DNA of 64,000 nucleotides from Burkholderia puraquae (GCF_002099195.1 NZ_NBYX01000017.1:100739-164738), one strand, 5' to 3'; positions 8,093 through 17,053 are shown, numbered from the stretch's first letter. Made by a program: numbers and translations. Notes: generated from the sequence alone by a model not told the origin.

Positions 8093-8857
8093 ATGAGGAT
8101 GCCAATGAACTGGCGCTCGAGCGTGGGCGCCGCAGCGCTGGTCGCCTCGCTTTCCGGCATGGGTACCGCGGACGCAAGCGTCGTGATCGGCGGAACGCGC
8201 GTGGTCTATCCGGAAAAGGAACGCGAGGTAACGGTCAAGCTGACCAACGAGGGCGACAGGCCGTCGCTGGTGCAGGCATGGATCGACGACGGTCATGCAA
8301 ACGCGCTGCCCGACGAGTCGAAGGTACCGTTCATGCTGACGCCGCCGCTGTTCCGCCTCGATCCGAAGAAAGGCCAGAGCCTGCGCCTGATCTATACGCA
8401 GGAACCGCTCGCCCAGGACAAGGAAACGCTGTACTGGCTCAACGTGCTCGACGTCCCGCCTCAGGCAGCCGACGATTCAAACTCGCCGAACCTGCTGCAG
8501 CTCGCGTTCCGCTCGCGCATCAAGCTGTTCTTCCGGCCAGCCGCGCTACAGGGTGACGCCGACGAATCCGCGGAAAAAGTCACCTGGAACTTCGCACCGA
8601 AGGCCGGCGGCGGTTATGCGCTGCAAGCGAAAAACCCGACGCCCTATCACGTGACGTTCACCAAGCTGACCGTCAAGTCAGGCGGCGCCACATGGACCAA
8701 CGACAAGGGTGGCATGGTCAAGCCGGGGGCCACCGAACAATTCGACGTAGGCAACGTGCAGTCGGCGCCCGGCGCGCCCATCGAGGTCGATTACACATTC
8801 CTCAACGACTACGGGGCGGGCATCGAAGGCCGCTACGCACCGAAGAAATCGCACTGA
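8093..8857 (+). CDS. Periplasmic fimbrial chaperone (PapD/FimC family)
   Basis: A 254-aa two-domain immunoglobulin-like chaperone that binds pilins by donor-strand complementation in the periplasm. A signal peptide ends near ADAS (about residue 27). Family signatures: VYPEKEREVTVKLTN, then LFRLDPKKGQSLRLIYT with the basic residue preceding the G1 donor strand, then FRSRIKLFFRP. The ATG at 8093 is chosen because AGGGAG sits 9 bases upstream; an upstream TTG at 8066 has no such site. It is located between the pilin and usher genes as in most chaperone-usher operons. Confidence 0.93.
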   Translation: MRMPMNWRSSVGAAALVASLSGMGTADASVVIGGTRVVYPEKEREVTVKLTNEGDRPSLVQAWIDDGHANALPDESKVPFMLTPPLFRLDPKKGQSLRLIYTQEPLAQDKETLYWLNVLDVPPQAADDSNSPNLLQLAFRSRIKLFFRPAALQGDADESAEKVTWNFAPKAGGGYALQAKNPTPYHVTFTKLTVKSGGATWTNDKGGMVKPGATEQFDVGNVQSAPGAPIEVDYTFLNDYGAGIEGRYAPKKSH

Positions 8858-8939
8858 CGCCTCGACCGTTCCCGACTTAACCCGTCTCTGATCGACGGTA
8901 CGGCAATCGTACCGGCGCTGGCAGACCGTCGCTCGCAAT

Positions 8940-11582
8940 ATGACGATGCGGCATCAATACATTGAATTAATGCGAGCGAATCATCTTATTCACACCCCGG
9001 AGGCCCCCGCGCGTTTCGCGCTTAAACCGGGCTATCTGTTCGTCATGGCGGCGCTGGGCAGCTGGGCTGCCGGCGCGTGCGCCGACGAAACGCTGGCTGC
9101 ATCGGCGGGAGGCTTCCAGGTCGCGCAGGTTCAGTTCAACGACACGCTGATGATGAAGCCGCGCGGCCAGCGGCTCGACCTCGATCGCTTCGCGAAAGGC
9201 AATCCGGTCCCGGCCGGCGATTATCTTGTCGACCTCTACGTGAACGAAACCTGGACCGGCCGCTCGACGGTGCGCTTCAACGCAGCGGCAGGCGCGGTCA
9301 ACGCGGCGCCGTGCTTCGATCGCGCCCTCGTGAGCCGGCTCGGCCTCGACGACCAGGCGCTGACCGACTCGGCGCGCGCCGAGCTGCTCCGCGTGCAGGC
9401 CGGCGAGTGCACGGACATCGACAAGCTGGTGGCCGACGCAGCGGTCGAATTCGACATGTCGGAATTGCGCCTGAATGTCAGCATTCCGCAGGCGTCGCTA
9501 CTGCGCAATCCGCGCGGCTATGTGAGCCCGGAACTGTGGGACGGCGGCGTGCCGAGCGCGACGCTCAAGTACGACGCGAACGTGTTCCGGAACATGTCGT
9601 CGGGCTATGACAGCACGCAGGCCTATGTCGGGTTGAACGCAGGCGCCAACGTCGGCAACTGGCATTTCCGGCACAACGGATCCTATAGCGCGCAATCCCG
9701 CGGGCCGAACCGCTACCGGAGCCTCAACACCTACGTGCAGCGCGACCTGCCGGCATGGCGCAGCCAGTTGAAGGTCGGCGAGACCTATACCGACGGTACG
9801 CTGTTCGACAGTGTCGGCATGCGCGGCGCGACGCTCGAAACGGACGACCGGATGCTCCCCGATTCGATGCGCGGCTATGCACCGATGATTCGCGGCGTAG
9901 CCACGAGCAACGCGCACGTCGAGGTGTCACAGAACGGCTCGCTGCTGTACGAAACCAACGTCGCGCCGGGTCCCTTCGAAATCAACGACCTGTACGCGAC
10001 CGGTTACGGCGGCAACCTGCTCGTCACGGTCACCGAGGCAGACGGCCGGAAGCACAGCTTCACGGTGCCGTATGCGGCCGTCGTGCAGGCGCTGCGCCCC
10101 GGTATCTCGCGATTGGGAATCGCGGTCGGCCAGTTGCGCGAATCGCAGCTCGAGCGTCACCCGTATTTCGCACAGGCTACGTATCAGCGCGGCATCAGCA
10201 ACCTGCTGACCGGCTACGTCGGCGCAATTGTCGCGGAAAACTATCTCGCCGGGCTGGTCGGCGCCGCGTTCAACACGCCAGTCGGCGCACTCGCGGTCGA
10301 TGTCACACAGGCGAGCGCCCGCATCCCGGGCGTAACGGCCACGAGCGGCCAGAGCGTGCGCGTCAGCTACAGCAAGTCCGTCGAAGCGACCGGCACGAAC
10401 ATCGCGGTCGCCGCGTATCGCTACTCGTCGCGCGGGTACTGGGGCATGCGCGATGCGATGTCTGCCCGCGAGCAGGCGGCGGCGGGCCGCGATCCGAACG
10501 ACCTCTATCGGCAACGTAACCAGGTGCAGCTGACGCTGAACCAGACGCTCGGCGAAGGGCGCGGCACGCTGTTCGCGATCGGCTCGTCGGCCAGCTACTG
10601 GAATCGTCAAGGCACGACCACGCAATTCCAGGTCGGCTACAACAACAGCCTGCGGATCGCCGGCCTCAACCTGAGCTACAACCTGTCAGTGTCGCGGCAG
10701 CGCGACGGCTATTCGGGCAACCTGAACAATCAGGTCTACGCGAACGTGACCATCCCGCTCGGCCGGCGCTCGCATGCGCCGACGCTGAATGCGAGTGTCG
10801 CGCGCGACAATCAGGGCGGCACCACCAGTCAGACGTCGCTGACGGGTTCGCTCGGCGAATCCAATGCATTCACCTACGGGCTGAACACCAACACCGGCGG
10901 CGGCTCGACATCGGGCGGCGGCAATGCGCAGTATCGCAGCCCGTTCGCGACCTTCTCGGGCAGCGCGACCGGCGGCAGCGGCTACTCGAGCGTATCGGTC
11001 GGCGTATCGGGCGGCATCGTCGGTCATGCGGGCGGCGTCACGCTGGCCAACGACCTCGGGGACACGGTCGCGATCATCGAGGCCAAGGATGCCATCGGCG
11101 CACGCGTCACCAACGGTACGGACGTCAGGATCGGCCGGCGCGGCTATGCAGTGCTGCCGTATCTGACGCCGTACAAGATGAATACCGTCGAACTCGATCC
11201 GAAGGGCATCCCGCTGGACGTGGAGATGTTGACGACGAGCCAGCAGGTCGCGCCGCGTGCGAATTCGGTCGTGAGGCTGAAGTTCGGCACCGCCAGCGGG
11301 CGGGCGGTACTGCTCGGGATCCATCAACCGGACGGCACGCCGGTGCCGTTCGGCAGCACCGTGGTGGACGAAGCAGGTAACTCGGTCGGCATGGCGGGCC
11401 AGGGCGGCACGGTATTCACGCGCGGCCTGAACGACTCGGGCGTGTTGACGGCGAAATGGGGCCGCCGCGCCAATCAATCCTGTTCGCTCTCCTACCGTTT
11501 GCCGACCGAGCGCAGCAAGCATGCCGCGTACGAACGGGTGGACGCGAAATGCGACTACTCGTTGATCAAGGCCCGGCCATAA
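8940..11582 (+). CDS. Outer-membrane fimbrial usher (FimD/PapC family)
   Basis: An 880-aa usher that secretes and polymerises pilins across the outer membrane. A long N-region with a hydrophobic signal (about residues 25-48, ending ACAD) is followed by the N-terminal chaperone-binding domain (VQFNDTLMM, RFAKGNPVPAGDYLVDLYVN), a 24-strand barrel with plug (APMIRGVATSNAHVEVSQNG, YETNVAPGPFEINDLYATG) and C-terminal domains (TYGLNTNTGG, NSVGMAGQGG). No strong ribosome binding site precedes 8940; an in-frame ATG at 8970 is an alternative start. The intergenic gap to the chaperone is 82 bases. Confidence 0.95.
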   Translation: MTMRHQYIELMRANHLIHTPEAPARFALKPGYLFVMAALGSWAAGACADETLAASAGGFQVAQVQFNDTLMMKPRGQRLDLDRFAKGNPVPAGDYLVDLYVNETWTGRSTVRFNAAAGAVNAAPCFDRALVSRLGLDDQALTDSARAELLRVQAGECTDIDKLVADAAVEFDMSELRLNVSIPQASLLRNPRGYVSPELWDGGVPSATLKYDANVFRNMSSGYDSTQAYVGLNAGANVGNWHFRHNGSYSAQSRGPNRYRSLNTYVQRDLPAWRSQLKVGETYTDGTLFDSVGMRGATLETDDRMLPDSMRGYAPMIRGVATSNAHVEVSQNGSLLYETNVAPGPFEINDLYATGYGGNLLVTVTEADGRKHSFTVPYAAVVQALRPGISRLGIAVGQLRESQLERHPYFAQATYQRGISNLLTGYVGAIVAENYLAGLVGAAFNTPVGALAVDVTQASARIPGVTATSGQSVRVSYSKSVEATGTNIAVAAYRYSSRGYWGMRDAMSAREQAAAGRDPNDLYRQRNQVQLTLNQTLGEGRGTLFAIGSSASYWNRQGTTTQFQVGYNNSLRIAGLNLSYNLSVSRQRDGYSGNLNNQVYANVTIPLGRRSHAPTLNASVARDNQGGTTSQTSLTGSLGESNAFTYGLNTNTGGGSTSGGGNAQYRSPFATFSGSATGGSGYSSVSVGVSGGIVGHAGGVTLANDLGDTVAIIEAKDAIGARVTNGTDVRIGRRGYAVLPYLTPYKMNTVELDPKGIPLDVEMLTTSQQVAPRANSVVRLKFGTASGRAVLLGIHQPDGTPVPFGSTVVDEAGNSVGMAGQGGTVFTRGLNDSGVLTAKWGRRANQSCSLSYRLPTERSKHAAYERVDAKCDYSLIKARP

Positions 11583-11622
11583 GCCGCCTCCTTAGCACAC
11601 TCAATTCAACGGTGAGATTTTC

Positions 11623-12696
11623 ATGACCTTCATCCCACGCAGATTGGCCAAACATCTTCTCGGATTGCTCATCGTCTGGATGATGCCGACGGCATTCGGT
11701 TTCGGCGTTGCTCACGCACAGTCCTGCCGGTTCAACAGCCGTGACCTCTTCAGCACGTTCTATGGATTCAACCCGGGAGGGAAAATCGTCATCCCGCCCA
11801 ATTTGCCGAACGGCGGCGTTATCGCCACCATCACTCTGCAAATTCCGTACGACTGCCAGGCCAATCCCGGTCAGCCCGGCGGATGGGAGTTCAAGTTCAA
11901 ACAGTGGTATCACGAGACCGACATCCCTGGCGTGTTCTACACCGGCGGGATGAACGGCTCGCCAACGATTCATCACTATTACTACATGGGCATTCGCACG
12001 ACGAACCTGGATACGGGCGAAGTGATGATGATGGGGTGTTGCGGTTATCAGTCGTGGGGGCCACCGATCGAACAGACCGGGCCGGCCCAGGGTGTGCTGA
12101 GAATCAAGAAGGAATTGGTCAAACTGGACGACCGGATCTACAACTACCCGAATGCCGCCATGAGCCCCATGAATCAATACGACACCGAGATATACGCATT
12201 CAACCGGAATACCAATCAATCCGCAGCGTTGTGGAGATCTTACTGGCGCGACAGCGGAAATCTTGCGGTCAAGCCGGTCAGCTGTACCGTTTTGACGAAA
12301 AACCCCAACGTCCCGCTGCCGCCAGTCGCCGCCAGCAAGCTGAACGCAATCAACATGACAGCTGGCGATCGCGACTTCGCCATCAGCCTGTCCTGCAAGG
12401 CCGGCACGAATCTCTACGTGACGCTGACGGACCTGACCAATCCGGGAAACATGAGCAATAAACTCACGCTCACGCAGGACGCCACGGCGAAGGGCGTCAT
12501 GCTACGGATCCTCAGGAACGGCCAACCGGTCGGCTACGGCCCCGATTCGCCCGCGGTCGGCAACCCGAACCAGTGGTACGTCGGCCCGTCGGGATCGACG
12601 ACCAGCATCCCGCTGAGTGCGCAGTACATCGCGACCGGCGCCGTGTCCGCCGGGACGGTCAAGGGTGCCGCGACGTTCACGTTGAGCTATCAGTGA
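11623..12696 (+). CDS. Fimbrial tip adhesin (two-domain)
   Basis: A 357-aa secreted protein with a signal peptide ending AHAQS (about residue 32). It is about twice pilin length: an N-terminal domain (33-220) rich in Tyr/Trp/His with several Cys (SCRF, YDCQ, MGCCGY) that I cannot match to a known lectin, and a C-terminal pilin-like domain (about 225-357) with CTV and SCKA cysteines and an ending FTLSYQ suitable for chaperone capture. This architecture is that of FimH-like tip adhesins. GGTGAG precedes the ATG. Codon use is visibly less GC-biased than the flanking housekeeping genes, suggesting acquired DNA. The receptor is unknown. Confidence 0.85.
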   Translation: MTFIPRRLAKHLLGLLIVWMMPTAFGFGVAHAQSCRFNSRDLFSTFYGFNPGGKIVIPPNLPNGGVIATITLQIPYDCQANPGQPGGWEFKFKQWYHETDIPGVFYTGGMNGSPTIHHYYYMGIRTTNLDTGEVMMMGCCGYQSWGPPIEQTGPAQGVLRIKKELVKLDDRIYNYPNAAMSPMNQYDTEIYAFNRNTNQSAALWRSYWRDSGNLAVKPVSCTVLTKNPNVPLPPVAASKLNAINMTAGDRDFAISLSCKAGTNLYVTLTDLTNPGNMSNKLTLTQDATAKGVMLRILRNGQPVGYGPDSPAVGNPNQWYVGPSGSTTSIPLSAQYIATGAVSAGTVKGAATFTLSYQ

Positions 12697-12948
12697 ACGC
12701 AGTGCGCTCGACAGCGCAGTGATTCGGCAGTGCGTCTGCCGCAACAACCCGATCTCAAGCGGAAGGCGCACGCCATCGGTCATCATCCGATCGATGACCG
12801 TAACAAGCTTCTGATTAGTAGTCCGACAGGATTACATCGGAAGGTGATTGTCGGATGAATTCGAAGTATCGCCCTTACAGCCGGTCACGGCAGGTGGACG
12901 GTGCGACGACAGAGTCCGTTTTTCCAACTAGTACTCGAGGAAATTGAT
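12697..12948 (+). promoter_or_regulatory. Spacer before second pilin gene
   Basis: 252 bases without a gene. It contains the inverted repeat TCCGACA (12822-12828) / TGTCGGA (12849-12855), spacer 20, in an AT-richer patch that could hold a separate promoter for the second pilin. CGAGGA at 12936-12941 is its probable ribosome binding site. Confidence 0.35.
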
Positions 12949-13491
12949 ATGAAGTTCGCACTCTCCAGCATCGCAGCACTCACCCTCGTTGCCGCAGCAA
13001 CCCTGCCGGCCGTGGCACACGCCAGCGACGGCACGATCACCATCAACGGCAATATCGGTACGCAAACCTGCACGATCGACGGCAACGGCACGGGCGGCAA
13101 GGACTTCACGGTCGCGCTGCCGAAGGTGTCGACGTCGTCGCTCGCCACCGGCGGTTCGACGGCCGGCCGCACGCCGTTCAAGATCGGCCTGAAGAACTGC
13201 TCGCCGGCAAGCGGGAACGTCTACACGCACTTCGAGCCGGGCACGACGGTCAACTCGACGACCGGCCAGTTGCTCAATGCAACCGGCACCGCGAAGAACG
13301 TCGAAGTCGGCCTGCTCAACAGCGATATGAGCAACATCGGCGTCGGCAAGGCCGATGAAAACTCGAAGTCGGTCGCACTGTCGAACGGCGCAGCGGAACT
13401 GCCGTACTACGCCCAATATGTCGCAACGGGCGGCGCCGCAGGCCAGGGTACGGTGAATACGTCCGTCATGTACTCGATCATGTATCAGTAA
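12949..13491 (+). CDS. Type 1 fimbrial pilin (second copy)
   Basis: A 180-aa pilin paralogous to the gene at 7456. The signal peptide ends AHASDG; mature segments such as GGKDFTV, GSTAGR, FEPGTTVN, AKNVEVGLLN and YYAQYVATGGAA are shared with the first copy, as are the two disulfide cysteines (QTCTI, KNCSP) and the terminal Tyr (MYQ). The start has a clear GAGGA ribosome binding site. It lies after the adhesin, at the far end of the cluster, and may be a minor or alternative shaft subunit. A GC-rich hairpin follows the stop. Confidence 0.92.
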   Translation: MKFALSSIAALTLVAAATLPAVAHASDGTITINGNIGTQTCTIDGNGTGGKDFTVALPKVSTSSLATGGSTAGRTPFKIGLKNCSPASGNVYTHFEPGTTVNSTTGQLLNATGTAKNVEVGLLNSDMSNIGVGKADENSKSVALSNGAAELPYYAQYVATGGAAGQGTVNTSVMYSIMYQ

Positions 13492-13499
13492 AGACGGCG

Positions 13500-13528
13500 A
13501 ACCGGCGCACGCTCCACGTGCGCCGGTT
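13500..13528 (+). terminator. Hairpin after second pilin
   Basis: Perfect 11-bp stem AACCGGCGCAC (13500-13510) with GTGCGCCGGTT (13518-13528) and a 7-base loop, 8 bases after the stop. No T run follows. Confidence 0.65.
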
Positions 13529-13892
13529 GGTTGCCCGGGCGCACGGCAGGACGCGTGCCCCGGCTTTCCCGACGGGCGCCGTACGCGCGCTGCCTCACAC
13601 CCAACACCTTTCCGTATCAGACCGACCGGGCGCCCGCTCGATCGTCATCGCCCGCCAGTCGGCTTGAAACAGGCCCGCTCGACCGCGCGCCTCCGCCCAC
13701 TGCGCCATTCAGGCTCGTCGCACATTCCGCGAGCAGTCCCGACCGGGCAAATCACCCGCGTCCAATGATCTCCACGTTTCGCACGTGCGCCATGTCGGTC
13801 GCCAGACACCGCCAAAAATTCGAACTCGTCCAATTTCAAAATAGCTCGAATCGGCTCATCTTCGTGTACTCAGGATAATTCAAGGTGATCAC
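13529..13892 (+). other. Intergenic region before the autotransporter
   Basis: 364 bases without a convincing gene. A small open frame here has no family resemblance and poor codon bias. The last 90 bases are AT-rich and should include the autotransporter promoter. AAGGTGA at 13883-13889 is a good ribosome binding site for the GTG at 13893. Confidence 0.5.
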
Positions 13893-16856
13893 GTGAACCG
13901 CGGTTATTTTCCCTTTTCCCACACGCGCATTGGCCGGCGAGTCGTGCGTTCCGCGCTGCTCGCCGGCGCGGCCATACCGTGGACGTCGGCGGCACAAGTC
14001 AGCGGCGGCCCGCAACTCGCGGACGGCATCACACTCGAAGTCGCCCCAGGAGACTATTCGACGACCGCCTCCGGCAAGGCCGTGCTTTCCGCGGTCAACG
14101 GCGGCGTGCTGACGACCGTCGGCAAAACCCGCATCTTCTCCACCGGGAACGTCTCCGCAGGTGCCGCCGCGTGGGGCACCGGCTCGCGCGTCGTCCTGCG
14201 CGACACGGAAATCCGCACGCGCGGCGACTCGAGCGCGGGCATCGATCTTCGTCACGGCGGCAGCGCCTCCGCTGAAAACATCTCCATCGATACCGACGGC
14301 GACTACGCGCACGGCGTATATATCGACGGTGCCAACGGCCATCTGTCGCTCTCCGGCAGCGTGATCGTCACGCGCGGCAAGGAAGCGTCCGGCATCGCCA
14401 CGGTTCTGGTCCCGGGCGGCACCATCGACGTGGCCGACACGCTGATCCGGACCAGCGGCCTGTTCGGCACCGGCCTGTCCATCAGCTACGGCGGCGTCCG
14501 GGCCACATTGAAACGCACCGACATCCGCACCGACGGCGACTATGCATCGGTCCTGTACATGCCGAGTGCGTCCACGGTTGCATTCAGCGACTCGCATCTC
14601 GAAACCAGCGGATACGCGGCGCTCGGCGTGGACACCCGCGAGGGCAACGTCGAACTCGCCCGCACGCGCGTCGTCACGCATGGCGTCAGTTCACACGGGC
14701 TATATGTATCGAAGGAGTACACCGACACACCCGTCGTCGATGCAACCGATACCTACGTGACCACCACCGGCAAGGGCGCGATCGGCGTGGTCGCGCGGCT
14801 TGGCGGCAAGGTCGCGATGACGCGCGGCGGCATCCTGACGAGCGGCGAGCGCGCGCGCGGGGTGCTGTCGGCCGGCGCGGAATCCGTTGCCGCCCTCACC
14901 GATACGACCGTCGAAACCCACGGCGCCGAAGCCGCCGCACTTTATGCGAGCGCCGGCGGCGCCGTCGACCTGCTGCGCAGCGACGCACGCACGACCGGCA
15001 CCGGCGCCTATGCCGCAGCCGTCTATGGCGGAACGCTGACGGTCGACGACAGCTCGCTCGTCAGCGAACACCACGGTGCGATCGACGCGTCCGATGCGAC
15101 GATCAGCCTGCGAAACGGCGCACGCGCCATCGGCGGCAACGGCAAGCTGCTGTCCGTTCATGCCGAGTCGGGCGCACCCGTGAGTCTGACGCTCGATTCC
15201 CGGTCCTATGCCCAGGGCGACATCGTCAACCATCCCACCGACGACGGCAGTCCGACCGATGCCGTGACGGACGTCAAGCTCGCGAACGGGTCCGCGTGGA
15301 CCGGCGCGACCGACGCGGTCCGCGCGCTGTCGCTGGACACGAACAGTCTCTGGACCGTCACCGCCGATTCGACGGTCGGTTCCGTCGCGCTGAACGATTC
15401 GACGATCGCATTCGACGCGCCCGCAGCCGGCGTGCCGCCGACGCCGCGCACGCTCGTCGTAACCGGCGACTATGCGGCGCGCAACGGCAAGCTCGTCCTC
15501 CATACGACGCTGCAGGACGACGCATCGCCCACCGATCGCCTCGTGATTGACGGCGGCCACGCGTCGGGCGACACCGGCATCGTCATCAAACGCTCGGGCG
15601 GCGACGGCGCGCCAACGACCATCGGCATCCCGATCGTCGAAACGCGCAATGGCGGCACGACCGACGCGTCGGCGTTCACGCTCGATGCGGCATCGGACGG
15701 CTACCGGCAAGGCTTCGGCACATTGTCTGCCGGCGGCTACGACTACATGCTCAAGCGCAGCGGCCAGGGCGGCCGGGAGGACGACTGGTATCTCGTCTCC
15801 GCGGCGAAACCCGTACCGCCGGAGCCGCCGCAGCCCCCCGGCCCCGTCGATCCCGAGCCGTCGATCCGCCCGGAAATCGATCCGCCCCCCCGCACTGCCG
15901 CCCCGGAGCCGGATGCGTATCTGGCGAACGCCGATGCAGCGGCGACGATGGCAATCCACACGCTTCATCAGCGCGACGATCGCTCGCTGCGCACCGAAGC
16001 AGCGGGCGCGCTCGACGGCGCAGTCTGGCTGCGTGCCGAAGGCCAGATGACGTCGATGTCGGGCGGCAACCGCAGCGTGTCGGGCAACGGCCGCCTGATC
16101 CACGCGGGCGCCGACCTGCTCCGCTTCGACGACGGCCGCGGCGGCAGCCTGCGGGTCGGCGCGATGGGCATGTACGGCAGCCAGACGAACTGGTCGACGC
16201 GCCCCCTGTGGAACGCGATCGAGCACCGCGTGATGAACGCCACCGCGCGCGGCAGCGTCTCCGGCTACAACGTCGGGCTGTATGGCACGTGGTACGGCAA
16301 CCGCGACATCCTGACCGGCCCCTACGTCGACGCATGGTTCATGTACGGCGCGTATGCGAACAGCGTCGGCGGCAGCCTCGCGGCCGATTCGTACCGGTCA
16401 CGCACCGTCACGGGCTCGCTCGAAACCGGCTATTCGTTCGGCTTCTATGAACGCGGCGACACACGATTCTTCGTCGAGCCCGAAGCGCAGCTCGTCGTCT
16501 CCGACTATCGCGCGGATGCACACGGCACGGCCGGCGGCCGCATCGACGGCCAGGGCTCCACCGACGTGCTCACCCGCCTGGGCGTGCGCGTGCATGGCAT
16601 AACCGCCATGCCGCATGGACGCGAACTTCGGCCGTTCATCGAGGCAAACTGGTGGCACGGCCCCGGCTCGCGCTCGCTGACGCTCGATCGCAATGCGTTC
16701 TCGTTCAGCGTGCCGCGCGACCGGGCTGCCGTCCGGATCGGCGCAACCGGGCAGTTGAGCCGGCAATTCTCGATTTCGGCCAGCGTCGGCGTGGAAGGCA
16801 ATCTGTCCGACTATTCGGTCGTCCGGGGGCAACTCTCGGCAAAATATCGCTGGTAA
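13893..16856 (+). CDS. Classical (type Va) autotransporter, AIDA/pertactin-like
   Basis: A 987-aa outer-membrane autotransporter. A signal peptide ends at SAAQ (about residue 35). The passenger (36-640) is a predicted beta-helix made of repeated short units of the form T-x-G-x-x-A-x-G (for example RTRGDSSAGIDL, DTDGDYAHGVYI, RTDGDYASVLYM, TTTGKGAIGVVA). A proline-rich linker at 640-675 (PVPPEPPQPPG) is followed by a beta-barrel domain (about 715-987) ending in KYRW, the aromatic terminus recognised by the BAM machinery. The start GTG has an AAGGTGA ribosome binding site. No protease, lipase or RGD motif is seen in the passenger, so an adhesin or autoaggregation role is inferred only from class and neighbouring fimbriae. 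Confidence 0.92.
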   Translation: MNRGYFPFSHTRIGRRVVRSALLAGAAIPWTSAAQVSGGPQLADGITLEVAPGDYSTTASGKAVLSAVNGGVLTTVGKTRIFSTGNVSAGAAAWGTGSRVVLRDTEIRTRGDSSAGIDLRHGGSASAENISIDTDGDYAHGVYIDGANGHLSLSGSVIVTRGKEASGIATVLVPGGTIDVADTLIRTSGLFGTGLSISYGGVRATLKRTDIRTDGDYASVLYMPSASTVAFSDSHLETSGYAALGVDTREGNVELARTRVVTHGVSSHGLYVSKEYTDTPVVDATDTYVTTTGKGAIGVVARLGGKVAMTRGGILTSGERARGVLSAGAESVAALTDTTVETHGAEAAALYASAGGAVDLLRSDARTTGTGAYAAAVYGGTLTVDDSSLVSEHHGAIDASDATISLRNGARAIGGNGKLLSVHAESGAPVSLTLDSRSYAQGDIVNHPTDDGSPTDAVTDVKLANGSAWTGATDAVRALSLDTNSLWTVTADSTVGSVALNDSTIAFDAPAAGVPPTPRTLVVTGDYAARNGKLVLHTTLQDDASPTDRLVIDGGHASGDTGIVIKRSGGDGAPTTIGIPIVETRNGGTTDASAFTLDAASDGYRQGFGTLSAGGYDYMLKRSGQGGREDDWYLVSAAKPVPPEPPQPPGPVDPEPSIRPEIDPPPRTAAPEPDAYLANADAAATMAIHTLHQRDDRSLRTEAAGALDGAVWLRAEGQMTSMSGGNRSVSGNGRLIHAGADLLRFDDGRGGSLRVGAMGMYGSQTNWSTRPLWNAIEHRVMNATARGSVSGYNVGLYGTWYGNRDILTGPYVDAWFMYGAYANSVGGSLAADSYRSRTVTGSLETGYSFGFYERGDTRFFVEPEAQLVVSDYRADAHGTAGGRIDGQGSTDVLTRLGVRVHGITAMPHGRELRPFIEANWWHGPGSRSLTLDRNAFSFSVPRDRAAVRIGATGQLSRQFSISASVGVEGNLSDYSVVRGQLSAKYRW

Positions 16857-16873
16857 GCCGCGCAGACCGCCGG

Positions 16874-16896
16874 CGGGGCGTGAAATCCGCGCCCCG
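16874..16896 (+). terminator. Hairpin after autotransporter
   Basis: CGGGGCG (16874-16880) pairs with CGCCCCG (16890-16896) around a 9-base loop, 17 bases after the stop. No T run follows. Confidence 0.55.
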
Positions 16897-16907
16897 TGGA
16901 ATTCCGC

Positions 16908-16949
16908 TATACTCTTCCGACTTGCCGCCCGCTTGGCGGCAGTCGGAAG
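16908..16949 (+). promoter_or_regulatory. metX promoter -10 box and 5' leader hairpin
   Basis: TATACT at 16908-16913 is a good -10 box; the -35 is weak. Starting at the next base, CTTCCGAC (16914-16921) plus TGCCGCC (16923-16929) pairs with GGCGGCA (16935-16941) plus GTCGGAAG (16942-16949): 15 base pairs, one bulged T, and a 5-base loop. If transcription starts at the usual distance from the -10, the hairpin forms the 5' end of the metX message and directly abuts the riboswitch P1 helix. Confidence 0.55.
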
Positions 16950-17053
16950 CGCGCCGATTTGCTGACTCGATTGCGGGCGCGCGAACCGGCCGGGCTTGGA
17001 TGTATCTCTCTGTCCCGGCGGTTCACTACAAATGCGGCTAAAGAGGTCGTCAG
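16949..17053 (+). ncRNA. SAM-II-like riboswitch upstream of metX, with an extra helix
   Basis: The leader matches the SAM-II (metA motif) aptamer. P1 is GCGCGCC (16949-16955) with GGCGCGC (16976-16982). The loop starts with the conserved GATTTG (16956-16961) and ends TTGC (16971-16974). The 3' segment has CAAATGCGGCTAAAGAGG (17029-17046), with the conserved GCTAAA. CTGAC in the loop (16962-16966) is complementary to GTCAG (17049-17053), giving the pseudoknot. Unlike the minimal form, about 40 bases are inserted between P1 and the 3' segment; they fold as AACCG-CCGGG with CCCGG-CGGTT (10 bp, one bulged G). The metX start is 64 bases downstream, so SAM binding probably limits translation of metX. 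Confidence 0.8.

Noticed and set aside
13531..13878. Possible small gene before the autotransporter
   Set aside because: Arg/Pro/Ser-rich, no ribosome binding site, no similarity to known families, poor codon bias.
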